A stretch of 64,000 bases of DNA from Tolypeutes matacus (taxonomy: Eukaryota; Chordata; Mammalia; Cingulata; Chlamyphoridae): positions 851,161 to 915,160 of the forward strand of contig JAKSZT010054583.1 in the NCBI GenBank assembly GCA_026826555.1, in the 5' to 3' direction. Shown here in pieces: positions 11,420 through 24,505 of this stretch; the first letter of the stretch is position 1; the number at the start of each line of letters is the position of its first letter. The position numbers were made by a program, and so were the translations under genes. The notes beneath the pieces are model-generated. The model saw nothing but the letters and a program-made list of their open reading frames with translations, did no database searches and was not told where the DNA came from.

Positions 11420-11755
11420 AAGCATGTATAATCTCTTTGCCTTTCAACATAAAGTCCCCTTTGCCTAGAGTGCTTTTTCCAGCCATACCCCGCCACACAC
11501 ACACACACACACACCTATAAAAACTCTAATTCCTTAAGACCTAATTCAGTTTTTGCCGTCTGTAAAGTCTTCTCCAAAACCCAAGACAAGGTAAATCACT
11601 CTTTCTGGTTCTCCCATTCAGTGGTGTGTCACAATTTAAAATGTCTTGAAATGCTTCCATGTTTGTGTTTAGTTTTTCTGCATCTCTACTTCTCACACAG
11701 AGTCTGGTTCAGAGCAGGTTTTTAATATAGATTGAATCAAGGAATAGGAGTGAGG
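11420..11755 (+). repeat. L2 LINE 3' region with a (CA)n expansion
   Basis: Forward L2 wording: 'gcctagagtgctttttccag', 'agacctaattcag', 'aaagtcttctccaaaaccc', 'cacacagagtctggttcagag'. The dinucleotide run at 11493-11514 sits inside it. Confidence 0.55.
11493..11514. repeat. (CA)11 microsatellite
   Basis: Eleven uninterrupted CA units inside an L2 fragment. Confidence 0.95.
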
Positions 11756-12289
11756 ACATAGGTGCAATGGTAAACACAAAAGAAATCTTATTTTACTATT
11801 TTCCCCAGTATTCACTGAGTTCTCTTTGGAAGTGAGATGACTGGGGACTACACATGTTATTATATTTCTTGATTTTGAAGATGCCATCTATTTTAAGACA
11901 TCCCATTAGCTTTAAAGCCCATTTTCAAATTTAACAATAACTGAGTCAGGGTGGGGAGGCATGCTACCACATTTAATATGCATATTGATTGCTTGCTACA
12001 TCCCAACTTCAGAAATGCTCACATGACCAAATGTTGGGGAGAATTCATTTCTTAGAATGAGGAAAAGTGATGGTTGCATTTCTCAAAAAACACTCTTGGC
12101 CCGCACACCCCTATTGCCTTCCTCTTTCCTGACCTCTTCTCCAAAATTGAGGATTTTATTGCCAAGGCTTATGTGTACCCAACATAGCAGGTTCTTATCT
12201 CAACCACTGCAATTGTAATTGAAAATGATAGAATTTCCATTCTTCAGCTGTCAAACTGGCAAATGAACCCAGTTCTTTCTTCCAAAAGT

Positions 12290-12575
12290 TGCCCCATTTC
12301 TCTTCAGCTGACTGGCTTGTAACCCCCCTCAGACCTCCAGTCAGGTATCACTTTTCTGGGGAATAATCCTGGGGTCCATGATTTCACATAGGCTCCTGCT
12401 TTTCACTTTCCAAATCACCAGAGCTTACTTCTGTCATAACATACCAAATGGTGTCATTTCTCAATTACTTGCTTATAATTTTCACTGGTCTCTGAATCTT
12501 TGGAGGGCAAAAATCCTGCATCCCCAGCCCTCACCCAATACCCATACAAATGGTTCTTGAATAAAGGATGAATCA
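12290..12575 (+). repeat. L2 LINE 3' end
   Basis: Forward L2: 'cagacctccagtcaggtatc' near 12331, 'gaatctttggagggcaaaa' near 12494, then a 3' end with 'cagccctcacccaatacc' and 'ttcttgaataaaggatgaat' near 12552. Confidence 0.55.
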
Positions 12576-12859
12576 CTAAATGGAAAGTGAATTCTTTCTT
12601 CAGTCCAGTATGAGGGAGGTGTCGCAAAAGCAGAGTAAGATGGGATTTTTGTCCTTGAGGGATCAGATGGGATCACTGTCCAGCAACCTCAGCAATATGC
12701 TTGCAGCTTCTGTACTATACCTGTATAAAAATAACTATAGTACAAGGCATACTGTTTGTTCTATGAGAGAGAGAGACAGGGAAAGAGATTAACGAAGTGT
12801 CATGGAAAGTCACAGTGATGTGATTTGTTTAGTAGAGAAGAAAATTAAAACAAGGTATC

Positions 12860-13397
12860 TGTCTTAATTTGGGTTGACTTTTATAGTGGGAAATTTATTA
12901 GGAGTAAAAGCTTACAGTTTCAAGGTTGTGAAATGTCCAAATCAAGGCACCATCAGAGATGCTTTCTCACCAGTCAGATAATGTTGAGCCTGGTGTGCTG
13001 CCACATGGTGAAGCAAGATGGCAGGCAATCTCTGCTTTGGTCTTTGCCTTCCCTTCCAGAATCTATCCCCGGAGCTCAGCTCTGGGCAACCAGGCATAGA
13101 GCTTATCAATTTCTGGGCCTCCTCTTTCAGTCTTTTGGGGCTTCTCTTCCTTTCTGCAGCTGTAGGCAAACCTGGAGTCCTGTCTCATGCATGGCAGGAT
13201 CAAATATGGCAGCTTCCTTTTACTCATGTGTGTGTGTCTCCATTTATACCAGCACCAGTAAGAGGGTGGAGACCCAACCTGAGTAATACCTTACTGACGT
13301 AGTCTAATCAAAAGGGTCTCACACCCACAGGAAAGTATTAGTTCAAAAGCATAATCATCATTTTTGGGATTGAATAATGAACTTCAAACCATCATAG
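12860..13397 (+). mobile_element. Probable solo LTR (ERVL/MaLR-like)
   Basis: Wording resembles MaLR-type LTRs: 'ggaaatttattaggagtaaa' near 12890, 'ttgtgaaatgtccaaatc' near 12924, a pyrimidine-rich middle, and a 3' part 'tctaatcaaaagggtctcac' near 13303 ending with 'aaaccatcatagca'. It begins TG and ends CA if set at 12862-13397, but no 5-bp duplication is obvious. No internal region flanks it. Open frames through it are not host genes. Confidence 0.45.
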
Positions 13398-13399
13398 CA

Positions 13400-15180
13400 T
13401 CTAAAATAGAATGTTATACATGCATTATATAAAACAAAACAGTACCCTGTGTGAGATTAAATGAATTTATTATTAATTTAGTAAATGTCATATTTCATTG
13501 TTTGTGGCCTTCCATGCTGTGAAATTGAATTAAATATTTTGTGTATGAATGATTTAATACAATCTTCATTTTATATGATTTAGAGCCATCAATTTCATTT
13601 ACTAAATTGTTAAACTATATATTTTATATATGCTACTCTTTATATAGAAACAATTTGAGGTTATGATTGTAGAATATACTGGAAGATACCTGATTTTTCC
13701 TTGATAATGTTTTTGGCTTCATAATTACTTTAGCATTAAAATGAGACTTTCTCCAAATACAAATATCCCCCTTAAGATCTTATAAAGGAAAGAGTAAATT
13801 AAGAAACTTTAAGCTCTAAATAAAACTTAATCCATTCCACTGCAAACTAAAAGTTTCTGTTTTCTGATAATTCAAAAGCTTATATTAACAGTTATTATTC
13901 ATAAAGTCTAAGATATTCTTTGAGCCATGTTGAATATAATGAGAGTAAAGATGATCTCCCCTCATATACCCCAAATTGGTCAACATTTAAAAGGAAATTA
14001 TCTAACTCAATGACCTACATATAACTTGAGATAGCAAACTTGGAGAGGGCAGAGACATGAGGCCAAGGTTCCTGTAGACCGACTGGGCCATTAGAGGCAG
14101 ATAAGGAACCCAGCAACCACACAGTGTCAGAGGTGGTTGTGCAAAGCAGAGGCACAGACAGCAAGTAGGGGAGCCAAGGGGGCAGGTGGAAGCTGTGGGA
14201 AACAGGAGGTCTGCCCATGCTCTTGTCTCCAGTCCTGACATGACCCATGGTGCACACTCAGCTGCTGTTGTCTTCCCCCAAAACTAATGACGTGACCCTT
14301 GTAAAGGCAGCAAAAACTGAGGAATTAACATCTAGTATTTACGGAACCTGGCTTTGGAATGCTCTCCAGTTTGGCATGCACCCAAAGCCTCCAAACAGAC
14401 AGGTTGCTCAGCTCTTACTCCCTCTCACGTTTGTCTTTACTGATGCTGCCCCCTCTACTAGTACCATTCTCTCCGGTAAACTCCTTCTCTCCAAACCTCA
14501 GCCTTTGTGAATTTGTAAAAGTTATTTTATAACCAGGATTGTTTCCGATTCCCATGAAAATTCTCACTGAACTGTGACCAAAATGCCAAACATATTTGCC
14601 CTGTCAGACTAGACATATCCATGTCCTGGGGAAATCTGAAGAGCGGGTGAAGGAGAGAAAGTGGATATTTTTACTCTCTTGCTTATGGTGGACATTTTAA
14701 GAGCTGTAAATAAAGGTGGTCTCTCTATCTGAGTATAAATCACTCAACCTTCAATAATTTTTAAAAGTTAAGTAAAAATTTTGAAAGTTCTTCTGAATCA
14801 CATCTTACTATATTTAGTGCAGTTAGTAGAAATGAAAATTGGTAACAATATTCCATTCATTATAATCACAGTTCATTGAATATGAAATTTTGACTAACAA
14901 CTAGTAGAAGGCATCTCCTCCTAAATTGTTGTAGACCAGATGGCTTCATTCAGTCTTTTCTACTTCTAACATCTGAAATAGGAAGTCAACAATATCAGTA
15001 ACATCACCAAATGTATAGAAATTACAGGCTAATACTTATGATACTCATATGCACAGAGGATTATTAACAGATATATTTAAGTGGAATATGTGTCAATTCT
15101 CTTTCACTTTTATGGGATCCATTTAACAACTATTAAAAAGTTGTTAAAACTAGGATAAATGTTAATTTATATAGAGATAG
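13400..15180. other. Unique intronic DNA
   Basis: AT-rich except for a GC-richer patch at about 14030-14510. I could not assign this patch to a repeat family or gene, although it supports 60-87-codon frames on both strands. No splice-bounded exon or start context stood out. Confidence 0.35.
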
Positions 15181-15193
15181 CCTTGTAAATCTT
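15181..15193. repeat. Target-site duplication, left copy
   Basis: The 13-mer ccttgtaaatctt is repeated exactly at 18801-18813. It abuts a T run (antisense poly(A)) at its right side, as expected for an antisense L1-type insertion at an AAGA-type nick site. Confidence 0.8.
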
Positions 15194-16476
15194 TTTTAAA
15201 ACCCCATATAGAGAATTCCAACACACCCGTATTCCCCTAGATGCCCACATCCACCAATTTTTAACATTTTGCCACATTTGCTATATCATTTTATCAATCA
15301 ATTCATCTTTATATCTGTCCATCTTTTTTCTATATAATTATTTTTCTTTATTTTTAAAGGAGCTTTAGATTATATACATGTTTCGTAAAAAATATAGGGG
15401 ATTCCCATATAACCCACCACCACCCCTTCCCATGCATCCCTCTATTAACATCTTTCATAGATGTGGTACCTTTGTTACAATTGATGAACTCATACTGAAG
15501 TATTGCTATGCTACTAACCATGGTCAATAGTTTCCATTATATAAACTTTGCACTTTGCACCACACAATTTTATAGGTTTTGACAAAATGTATAATGGCTG
15601 GTATCCGTCACTATAATATAACACAGAATGATTTCAGCATCTCAAAAATGCCCCATGTTACACTTATTGTTCCCTCTCTCTCCCCTCAGAACCTCTGGTG
15701 ACCACTGCCTTTATATCAGTGTTACAAGTTCTTCCATTACTAGAATAATAATAAGTCTACTTTAGTACATAGTTGCATTCTCCCCTTATGTTTGTTCGTT
15801 CCTCTATCTTGGGGTTTGGGGGATGGTGATGCCCACTCTGCTTTCATTTGAGAAGGGGCTTAGATCCCATGGAGCAGATGAATGGGAGTGTCTTGCTTGC
15901 AATTGTGGATACTGTCTGTTTTTTGGGATGGGCATTGTCCATCATCATCCTTTTCTTAGTTGTCCTGGTGAGTCCGATGAGCTGGAGAGTAGGTGTTGGC
16001 TGCAACTCTGCTGAGATTCAAGGCTCACCAGGCCTATGAACATCCAGAAGATTTTAGTCTCTGGGACATATATTTAACAAATATAGTGCTAATTATAGGT
16101 TCAAATAAATGAGATAGAAGAACCATGTGTAGGAAAATTATAAATGAGTCTAACTATGATACATTGGGGGAGATGGGTTTATCTGCCTATGTATTTATCA
16201 CTCAATTTTCTGAACACTCGAGTATCAGTTGCATACATTATGAACACTTAATACTGACATGGACATTTCATAAGAACAAGGATATTTGTTTATGCAACTA
16301 CCTTAAGAGCTGTTATCAAGTTCAGGTAATTTAACACTGATATACAGATTACTGTCTATATTCCAATTTTTTCATGTTTCCCCAAAATATCCTTTTGGGC
16401 TTATTATCCTCTATTATAGATCCCATCCAGGATCACATAGTGCATTTAATTATCATCGTCCCTCAAATTGCTCATC
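15194..16476 (-). mobile_element. Antisense L1 3' UTR-type segment
   Basis: On the minus strand this is L1 3' UTR-like sequence: 'ggggattcccatataaccc' near 15398, 'acaattgatgaactcata' near 15478, 'catggagcagatgaatggg' near 15869. From about 15350 it is recognisably homologous to the two units at 49850-52735 but much more diverged. It lies between the left duplication copy and the poly(T) that ends the HAL1 body, so it may have inserted into the HAL1 A-tail. Confidence 0.6.
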
Positions 16477-18800
16477 TTTTTTTTTTTTTTTTAATTGTGG
16501 GAACATATATACCACATAAGCTTTCGCATCTCAACCACTTCCAAGCATACCATTAAGTGGGATTAACCACATTCACAATGCTACGATAACTTCACCACCT
16601 TTCAGTACTAAAATGTCCCCCTCTCTCCAAACAGAAACCTTATACTCATTGCCCCTGCTTCCCACCCCTAGCAAGCTGTACTCTAAATTCTGTCTTTATA
16701 AGCTTACATATTTTGACATTTTCTTTGTAGTTATTATGGGTTTAAATATAATATCCTAAATCTGTAACACTCTTGTTTGTTTAGATACCAACCTAACTTC
16801 AATGGTATATACAAATTGTGTTCTTGTACCCCTCTACTCCCCAACTTTAGGTTGTTCTTGTGATAAATTGCATGTTTACACATTAGGAGTCCAAAACTAT
16901 TGGTTTATCATTGCATTTAATGCATTTGCCTTTTAGATCCTGCAGGAAGTAAAAAGTGGGAATTACAAACCAAAATTACAATAGTACTAGCATCTATATT
17001 TACCTGTGTCTTACCCTTAATAGAGATCCTGATTTCTTCATGCAGCTCTGATCTATCATCTAGTGTCCTTTCCTTTCAACCTGCAAAACTCTCTTTAACA
17101 TCTCTTGCAGAGCTGTTCTAGTGGTGACAAACTCTCTCAGATTCTGTTTATCTTGAAATGTCTTAGTCCCTCTGTCACTTTTGAAAGACAGTTTTTCCAG
17201 ATATAGAATTAATGTTTGGCAATTTTTGCTTTCAGCACTTTACATATGTCATCCCACAGCCATCTTGCTTCTATGGTTTCTAATGAGAAATTTGTTCTTA
17301 ATTGTATTGAGGCTCCTTGTGCATGACATGTGACTTCTCTCTTGTGGCGTTTAGGATTCTATATCTTTGGTATTTGACAGTTTGGTTATAATATGTCACA
17401 GTGCGCTTCTACTTATGTTTATGCTGTTTGGGGTTCATTGTGCATCTTAGATGTGTATATTCATGTCTTCCATTAAATTGGGGAAGTTTCCAGACATTGA
17501 TTTCTTTGAATATCCTGGCTGTCCATCTCTCTCTTAGATTCCCACAATGTGTATATTGGTGTGCTTGATGGTATCCCATTTGTTCCTCAGGCTCTGTTCA
17601 CTTTTCTTCCTTCTTTCTTCTTTCTGCTTCTCAGGCGAGATGTCAGTTCTCTTATCTCCAGTTTCATAATTCTTTCTTCTGCTAACTCCAATCTTCTGTT
17701 GAACCCTTCTAGAGAATTTTAAATTTCTGTTACAGTGGTCTTCAGCTCTGTTAGTTCTTTTCATAATTTCTACCTTTCTATTGATATTCTCTTTGTGTTC
17801 ACCTATTGTTTTCCTGATTTTCATTAGTTCTTTGTCCATGTTTTCCTTTAGCTCTTTGGACATACTTAGGACCATGTTTTAAAGTCTTTATCTGGTATGT
17901 CCCATGTCAGATCCTTCTCATTGGTATGTTCTAATTTTTTAATCTTCTCTTTGCCTAAGCTATTGCTTTCTGTTTGTATGTTTGGTAAGCTGTTCAAATC
18001 TGGACATTTTTATATTTTTAAAGTATTATCACTGGGAGTTTTACTCTGAGGTATCTGTTCCTTAACCTGGTATACAGCTAGTTTTTGAAAGAGCTTTCTT
18101 TGAATGCCATGAGCTAAGAAAAACCAATAATAAAGAAGGATAAAAGGAAAATACCTTCCCTAATCTTTGCAGATTGACCTGTGCAAGTGCTCTCCTTCAG
18201 AGCTTATCCATGCAATGAGTTTAGAGACTGGATTGAATCCAAAGTATAGGGGCCACCCTAATCCTTTCTTTGCAAGCATCTTGTCTGGTTCATGTGCATA
18301 TGATTCTTGGAATTCCCACATTTACATGGATACAAATGTCCCCTCTTCCCTCGGAAACAGGCACTGTAATGTATCACTTTCCCTTTGCAGCCTCTTGACT
18401 ATTTTCCCACAACATTCTGAAGACGAGCCCTCTGAGCTAACTTCTACACACAGGGCAAGTTCTGGGACCATGAGTTCCTGAGGCCACCACCAGACTGGGG
18501 CAAACAAATATGCTCCCAGTATATGCATGAGGGTTACTCTGCTTTTTCTGGAACTGAGGCCAGGGTTTTGCACTGAGAGTGCAGGCCAGCTCCACACTGA
18601 GCCAGGCAACCCTACTGCTTGTAAGGATCCTTCTTCTTGATTTAGTGCTTGCCTTGATTCAGTACTTTAGTACTTTTCCAAGGTTTTGAGAAATCTGTTT
18701 CTACCAGTTCTTGCTGATTGTTCAAAACTTCTGTGCAGGGAATGGAGCACTGAAGTATCTCATTCCACCATCTTGGTCAGGTCCTTTCCAGGAGCTGTTC
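16477..18800 (-). mobile_element. HAL1 (ORF2-less L1 derivative), nearly full length, antisense
   Basis: Read on the minus strand, it starts at about 18800 with an L1-type 5' end ('gaccaagatggtgga' near 18779). It runs through a decayed ORF1 and the HAL1-specific downstream part ('gtgctgaaagcaaaaattgcc' near 17245 and 'caagagatgttaaag' near 17107), and ends at poly(A) (T's 16477-16492). No reverse-transcriptase sequence is present between ORF1 and the tail. That is the defining HAL1 layout, and the length of about 2.3 kb fits the family. Confidence 0.7.
17534..17875 (-). pseudogene. HAL1/L1 ORF1 coiled-coil to RRM-start fragment
   Basis: A 113-codon open remnant on the minus strand. The first two thirds are charged, Lys/Glu/Arg-rich and heptad-like (coiled coil). 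It ends with WDTIKHTNIHIVGI, the motif that opens the RNA-binding domain of L1 ORF1 proteins. The frame is broken on both sides, so no functional nucleic-acid chaperone is encoded. Confidence 0.75.
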
Positions 18801-18813
18801 CCTTGTAAATCTT
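18801..18813. repeat. Target-site duplication, right copy
   Basis: Exact match (ccttgtaaatctt) to 15181-15193, directly after the 5' end of the HAL1 body. Confidence 0.8.
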
Positions 18814-21800
18814 CTATACTGTCATTTCAATACCTTGAAAGCAAAGTAACTAGGTCCTAGATTTCAGGAAAACCAAAAAAGTGGTTTTATAACTAATAGA
18901 AACAACAGTTATAAAATAAAGCAAATGATCTATAGAGTATCCCACCCCAGCCCAATTTCTTCCCAAGATCACAGTCATGAATGGTCTTCTTGACGAGTTA
19001 CCATTTCATGACCGAGTAACTGTTACTATTTTATGACTAACTGATGCTTGTCTGATGAACGTGACCGGCATGTCTCCCGCTGGTATCATTGAGGTAACCA
19101 GTAACAATATTATCATGTGATCAGTTCACTAATAACTGCTCCAGAGTGCTTTCCTCTTCTTCTTCCCGCTGCAAGTACCTTGTTCTCATCTTCCACAACA
19201 GCCAGGAGATGATTTTTAAAACTGGCGTCTTACTTTGAAGTTTGCTGTGATGGCTTTGAAGTATTCACAGCTTTCTGGCCAATATTATCTGTGTTTTACA
19301 GATCACAGAAAATTCTGAGAGAGAGAAAAAAAACACATATTAGTTTGAGATGTAGAATCTTTTGTTGCTATTTTTCAAATATGTTATTTTCATTTTTTAC
19401 TATCTTGTAATGAATCATTGCTTTTAGATTGTCCTAAAGTGGCTTAATGGCTAAGAAGGTAGAAGTGGAAACGACCTGAAGGAAACACCTATTTAAATGT
19501 TATTAATATGATCATGGCATTCATGGGAACCAATGCATGGTCATATAATGCTTAATGTTGCCTTGAATCACCCAAAAAGGAAGTGGTCCTGCCTGGAAAA
19601 TGGTTTGCTGGGCACTGAATGTGTTGATACACTTTGATTAGTTACTGGGTTACAAAGGGATATAGAGGTCTACAAAACCAAACTATCAGCCTAAACTAGT
19701 AAACATGATAAGTTTTAAAATTTTTTTAAATGTCAGAAAATCTTGTTTTTGCAAGGCCTAACAAAGTAATAGTATGTTACTGATTATGGGCTAATTAGTG
19801 AGTAACTGTGAACTAATTGTGTCCATAGGTGTTGCATTTAGCCAGATAGTTATCTTGCTCAAGGAAAAACAGGGCTTTTATTATATATATTATCTTAGGT
19901 TTAAGTGACTCTGGAAAGAAGTTCTGGGAACGATTTGCACGTGGGAAAGTTGGAGAGTGCACTCAGGAACAACTCCTGTGTGGAGGTGAAGGCAGTAGAA
20001 CTGGGCAGAGGAAAAAGTAGAGCTGTGATGTCCTCACAACAGAAGCCACAGCTTATCTTTTGGAGAGCCCTGAAGCTGGGCCGGCCCTTCAGAGTTGTCC
20101 CAAAGTGAGGCAAAGCAGCCACAGCTTTGCACTCCTGGGTTGTCCATTCTTTGGATGTAGTTGTCCCTGGGCAATGGGTGTAGCTTGGATCAGGCAATTC
20201 CCTTTTTCTGATGTGTTTCCAGAGTGGAAAGAGCTGTGAGCTTACAGGAGCTGGGGGAATGAGTGCCTTGGTCCTGAAGGTGGGATGTCGGTGGGCAGCC
20301 AGCGTCCGCGGCGTGCACCAATTCATCTCGTATTGTGTGGACATCATTTCTAGGCTATAATAAAATTCTCCCTCCAAAGTAACTTTAATCACTTATGAAA
20401 CAAGGTCAGGTTCCATAAGGTGAGGTGGCTCTTCTCTTTATCCACTTTGTTGCCAGTTTAAATCATTTTCTGGAATTAAGCTTGTCATTGGAGCATATTT
20501 TGAGAAAGTGACTTTGAACGCCTGACCTGTGGTAATGTGATAAATTGTTCTGTGTCTGGAGATTGATTTTGCTGAGTGCTAATACCAAGTCATGTAGCAA
20601 CATAGTTTCACTTGCTAAATATTGCCCAGGCCATATTGTTGATCTCTACACTGCCACCGTCACCTCATCAGGATGTTTTCTGTCTTGTGACTAGTGGCTC
20701 CAAATGTACTCATCCATCTTCTTGTCCCATTACATTTTGTGTGACTGATGTTCTGTACCCATTAAAATTGATGGGAAAGAACAAAGAGAAGAAAAATGTG
20801 CCCTTCAATTGATTATTTCTCTGAGAGAGCAAATGAGAATTCTCTAGTACTAACAAGAGATTTAGAGTGGTGGGTTTTCCCTATTTATTAAGTGCCTTAA
20901 TTAGCTAGGTTTACTAAACAAAGTCTCCTTTTTATAAGGGCACATTATTCAGCATACTTTAAAATACAATCTTTTTTTGAAATGTTTGATCATTATGAGG
21001 TAAATTTAATAGTTGTAACATTGTTTATAGTCTTGAATTATTTTGATGAGTTCTCAGTACTAGAACCAATTAAATTAGATGCCATCTTGGATTTTTTGTT
21101 CTTTTGATGAGCTATCATAATGGCTCATTTTATGTTTTGTGATAGCCGATAATTAAATTGACTGTTATTATAAACTAAAGCCAGTGTCATAGTGATTTTC
21201 AAAGGCCTAACCTTCCTAGATTTTTCTTGAATCTGTTCAATATTATCTTTATGTCCCACAAATTGCAGAACAGCAAGATATTTCTGCAATGCTCACAAAA
21301 TATTTGTTTAATTACTTTACTTCATGTGTTAGAGGAAAAAATACAATAACCCTGCCCACTGGTAGTGACTAGGCTTTGGTTTCTACATCTTGTGTCTCCT
21401 GATGTTTTGTGTTAGAAGAATCTAACAGTGTGGATAGGTCTCTGAAGAGACATGAGGCAGTTGAACTTTCAAAATACTTCTTTAAAATAAAGTAACATTT
21501 ATAGGGTAAATTCAAAATGAAATAAAATTGACCAAATTCGGTGAAATAAATTATTTTGAAGTGAATTCCCTTGAGGGAGTTTGACTGCCTAGTGTTCTAC
21601 GGAGTAATGTGAATACTATGGATAATATGATCTTTTGAGGAAGACAGGAAAATAAAAGACATTCTTCTGCCTTGACCTTGGCCATAAGCATGGCAGAAGC
21701 TATTCTGGGAGTTTGACAATAGGGCTAAATCTGTGAGCAGCTGTCAGATTGCCTAGTAGATCCATATTGTAAGTAACATTAATGATCATGTGCTATACAA

Positions 21801-21870
21801 ATACTTGGATAGCTGTAGGGCAAACAAAACTTATCACCCTACAACCAGTCCTTTCATTTATGTAACAAAT
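18814..21870. other. Unique intronic DNA
   Basis: No confident repeat. The stretch 18960-19320 has a balanced, non-repetitive composition. The stretch 19905-20390 is GC-richer with a small CpG cluster (20300-20318, 'agcgtccgcggcgtgc') and supports a 163-codon minus-strand frame, but I see no homology, splice signals or promoter that would make it a gene. An unrecognised LTR is possible. Confidence 0.35.
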
Positions 21871-21878
21871 GCTCTAGA

Positions 21879-22099
21879 CCAGCACTGTCCAATAGAAATT
21901 TCTGCGATGATGGTAATATTCTATATCTGTGCTGTTGAGCACAGTAGAGCACAGTAGCCACTGGCCACATACAGCCCTTGAGCAGTTAACATGTGGCTAG
22001 TGAAATTTAGGAAATGAATTTCTAATTTTATTAAAGGTGATTAATTTAAATTTCCATAACCACATGTGACTAGTAGCTGTACTATTATTGGACAGCACA
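21879..22099 (+). mobile_element. hAT-Charlie non-autonomous element (MER58-like)
   Basis: Terminal inverted repeats 'cagcactgtccaatag' (start) and 'tattggacagcaca' (end), about 220 bp apart, with the internal phrase 'agccactggccacatac' typical of MER58. Flanking 8-mers gctctaga (21871-21878) and tatctaga (22100-22107) match at six of eight positions, fitting a decayed hAT target duplication. Confidence 0.75.
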
Positions 22100-22649
22100 T
22101 ATCTAGAACTTCTTAAGGAATCATATACAATGCTATAGAAATGTCTTAAAAGCAGTTCCATTCTTGTTTAATGCTAATATTTTTAAAAATCCCTCTATGG
22201 ATTTTTTGGGGTGTTATGTTTAAGTATACTTCTTCAAAAACTAAAATAAAATATAAGTTCAGAAAAAAAACATAAAAATTTGTGTTGCATGGAATAGCCT
22301 ACAAAGAGAAGCCTTAGAAACTATAGTACTAAAAGAACCCTTAGATAAGTGTATTCAGTAAACATTCTTGGCACTAAAATTTCACAGAAAAGACAGTCTG
22401 GTATTTAATAACTTATAGATCTTGAAAGACTGAGATCCGCGTCGTTGTACTCCAGCAGTGGGAATAAAGAATGAATTCATTTTGGCCAAATACAAAAGAG
22501 TTGCATTTCTAGATGTCAAAAAAAAAATGAATCAATTGGGCATTCTGAGAAAATCAGTTTCTCTCTCAACCATAGCAGGAAAAATAGATAAAATACTAAT
22601 ATTAACAGTAGACTTGGGGTAGTAGTTTGTAATGAACATCCCTTGAAAC

Positions 22650-23205
22650 TCCTCCCCAATCTTAGGATTCTCTCCCATAAATCATGTCCACCATCCCTCA
22701 ACCACCACATCCAAGTTGCCAAATTCCAGGTTTCCTCTTCTGCAATCTTTCTTTCACCTCACCCTCTCATTTCCTTTACTACCACTCTCCTGGAATTTTT
22801 GAACCCACATTTTCTATCAACTCCTAACCTACCTCTTCATTTCTGGTCTCTAAGCTTCAAGCCATCTTCCACTCTGCTGCTAGAACGTTGGTCTTCTAGC
22901 TTCTTTGCTCAAGACTTAGACTTTAGTGAAAGCTCCCAACTCCCTACAAGATAAAGTCCAGTTATACCAGCCTATCAATCAAATAACTTCTAGTTTTGGT
23001 TCTCACTACTCTTCACGGTCTTTCTGCTTATTATTTTTACTTAAAATCCTCCCATCTTTTAACTTCCTACTCATCCTTTAACACCCAGTTTAGAGAACAT
23101 TGAATCTCAGAAACCTTACACAGTTACATTGGTTGGGACCAGTTTCTGTCTTCTCTGTTAGTTGGCTATATTTCTTTCCAGTGTAACCTCAAAAATTTTA
23201 ATGGG
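22650..23205 (+). repeat. L2 LINE
   Basis: Forward L2 body: 'cactctgctgctagaacg' near 22870, 'ctccctacaagataaagtcc' near 22940, 'tactcatcctttaacaccc' near 23069. Confidence 0.65.
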
Positions 23206-23214
23206 TATTAACAG

Positions 23215-23400
23215 TTATTTATTGCTTTATAAATTGTAAAATATTTTCAGTGGCCTGCCTTCTTTTTAAGTTTCCCAGTAATTCTGTGATTTTGGTAGGG
23301 TAGGCAGGATCGTTTACCCATTCTGTAAAGAAGGAAACCAGTTAGAGAGGCGAGGAAGTAACTCAAGATTACACAGCCAGTAAGTGACCCAGTTTCTGGG
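23215..23400 (-). repeat. MIR SINE
   Basis: Reverse MIR: 'cattctgtaaagaaggaaacc' equivalent near 23320, 'agattacacagccagtaag' near 23365. Confidence 0.7.
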
Positions 23401-23489
23401 TTCTTTCCGTATTAATAAATACTTCAATAAAACAATGGTATCCACATTGCCTACAGTACTGCGTGCAATAGAGTAAGAGTTAAAAACAA

Positions 23490-23735
23490 ACAATGAATCC
23501 TGTGGTGGAAGATGGACTGTGGTTAAAAGAACAAATATGAGAACATTCTCTCATGTACTATAACAAGTTTATAACACTGATACAGGGTATCATTAATTGG
23601 GTAGGGGCGGGGGGAAATATACCAAATGTAAGATATGGGCTACAATTAGTAGTAATGTTTTGATGATGCTCTTTCATAGTTTGTAACAATTGCTTCACAA
23701 CAACTTTTTAATTAAAAAGTTAAATAAAACAAATG
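23490..23735 (+). mobile_element. Probable L1 3'-end fragment
   Basis: Wording like the 3' UTR seen at 10760-10935 ('taccaaatgtaagatatggg', 'caattagtagtaatgttttg', 'gtttgtaacaattgcttcac') ending in an A-rich tail near 23715-23735. Assignment is tentative because the fragment is short and diverged. Confidence 0.4.
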
Positions 23736-23749
23736 TTGATCAAATGAAT

Positions 23750-24075
23750 GAATTGAAGCATATTGTGGAGGGCCTTTTGAATGTCGTGATAGGTGTTTGA
23801 ACTTGATTTGCTAGAAAATGAGCAGACACTGGATCACGTGAGTAGACTAAATAGCATGGTCATGGGCAAAGGCAGGTAAATTTGAGAGGCCTATTAGGGA
23901 GTTAGTGCAGAATTGAGGAGACAGGCCTCATACAGTGTGGCAGTGTGACTCAGGATAAAAGGAGAGTAGCCAAAGAAATTTTAAAAGAAAAGTTAAGAAC
24001 TATTACTTCTTGACACTGATTGAATGTGAATGCCAAAGGAGAAGGCAGAGCCAAACCTGATGCTTATGTTTCCAG
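23750..24075 (-). repeat. L2 LINE, antisense fragment
   Basis: Reversed L2 body: 'gtggagggccttttgaatg' near 23764, 'ggcctattagggagttag' near 23888, and 'gaatgtgaatgccaaagg' near 24022. Confidence 0.5.
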
Positions 24076-24505
24076 CCTAAGTGTCAGGGCAAAGGGTCGT
24101 GCCCATACCAGAAAGAGAAAATCCTAGAGGAGATTTTTCCTTGAATACACATGAGCCTTTATCTATACTAAACCCTTTGGCATCTGATTATACTATAGAT
24201 TGTTTCATCTGCTTTATTGGCTCCATGTCTAATTATTCACATGTGAAAATGTTTTCCTCTGTCTTTTAATTCTTTATTTTTCCCATGACACTTAGCCCAC
24301 TGCTAGGCAAAGTGTAGACCCTCGAGTCAGTGTGCATATTGATTAATTTGAATACGCTAGAAACAGTATGCTATTGAACTATGCTGCATTCTCCACAAAA
24401 GTTTAACTTAGGCACAAGTTGCACAATTGAAAATATTACCTTTCAAAATAGCTGCTCTCAAAAGTACTGGCTGCATTTTCCCAAATGCATTTTATTGGTG
24501 GGTAC

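Noticed and set aside
19901..20392. 163-codon minus-strand frame
   Set aside because: It lies in a GC-richer patch without recognisable domain, promoter or splice sites; an unrecognised LTR or chance is more likely.
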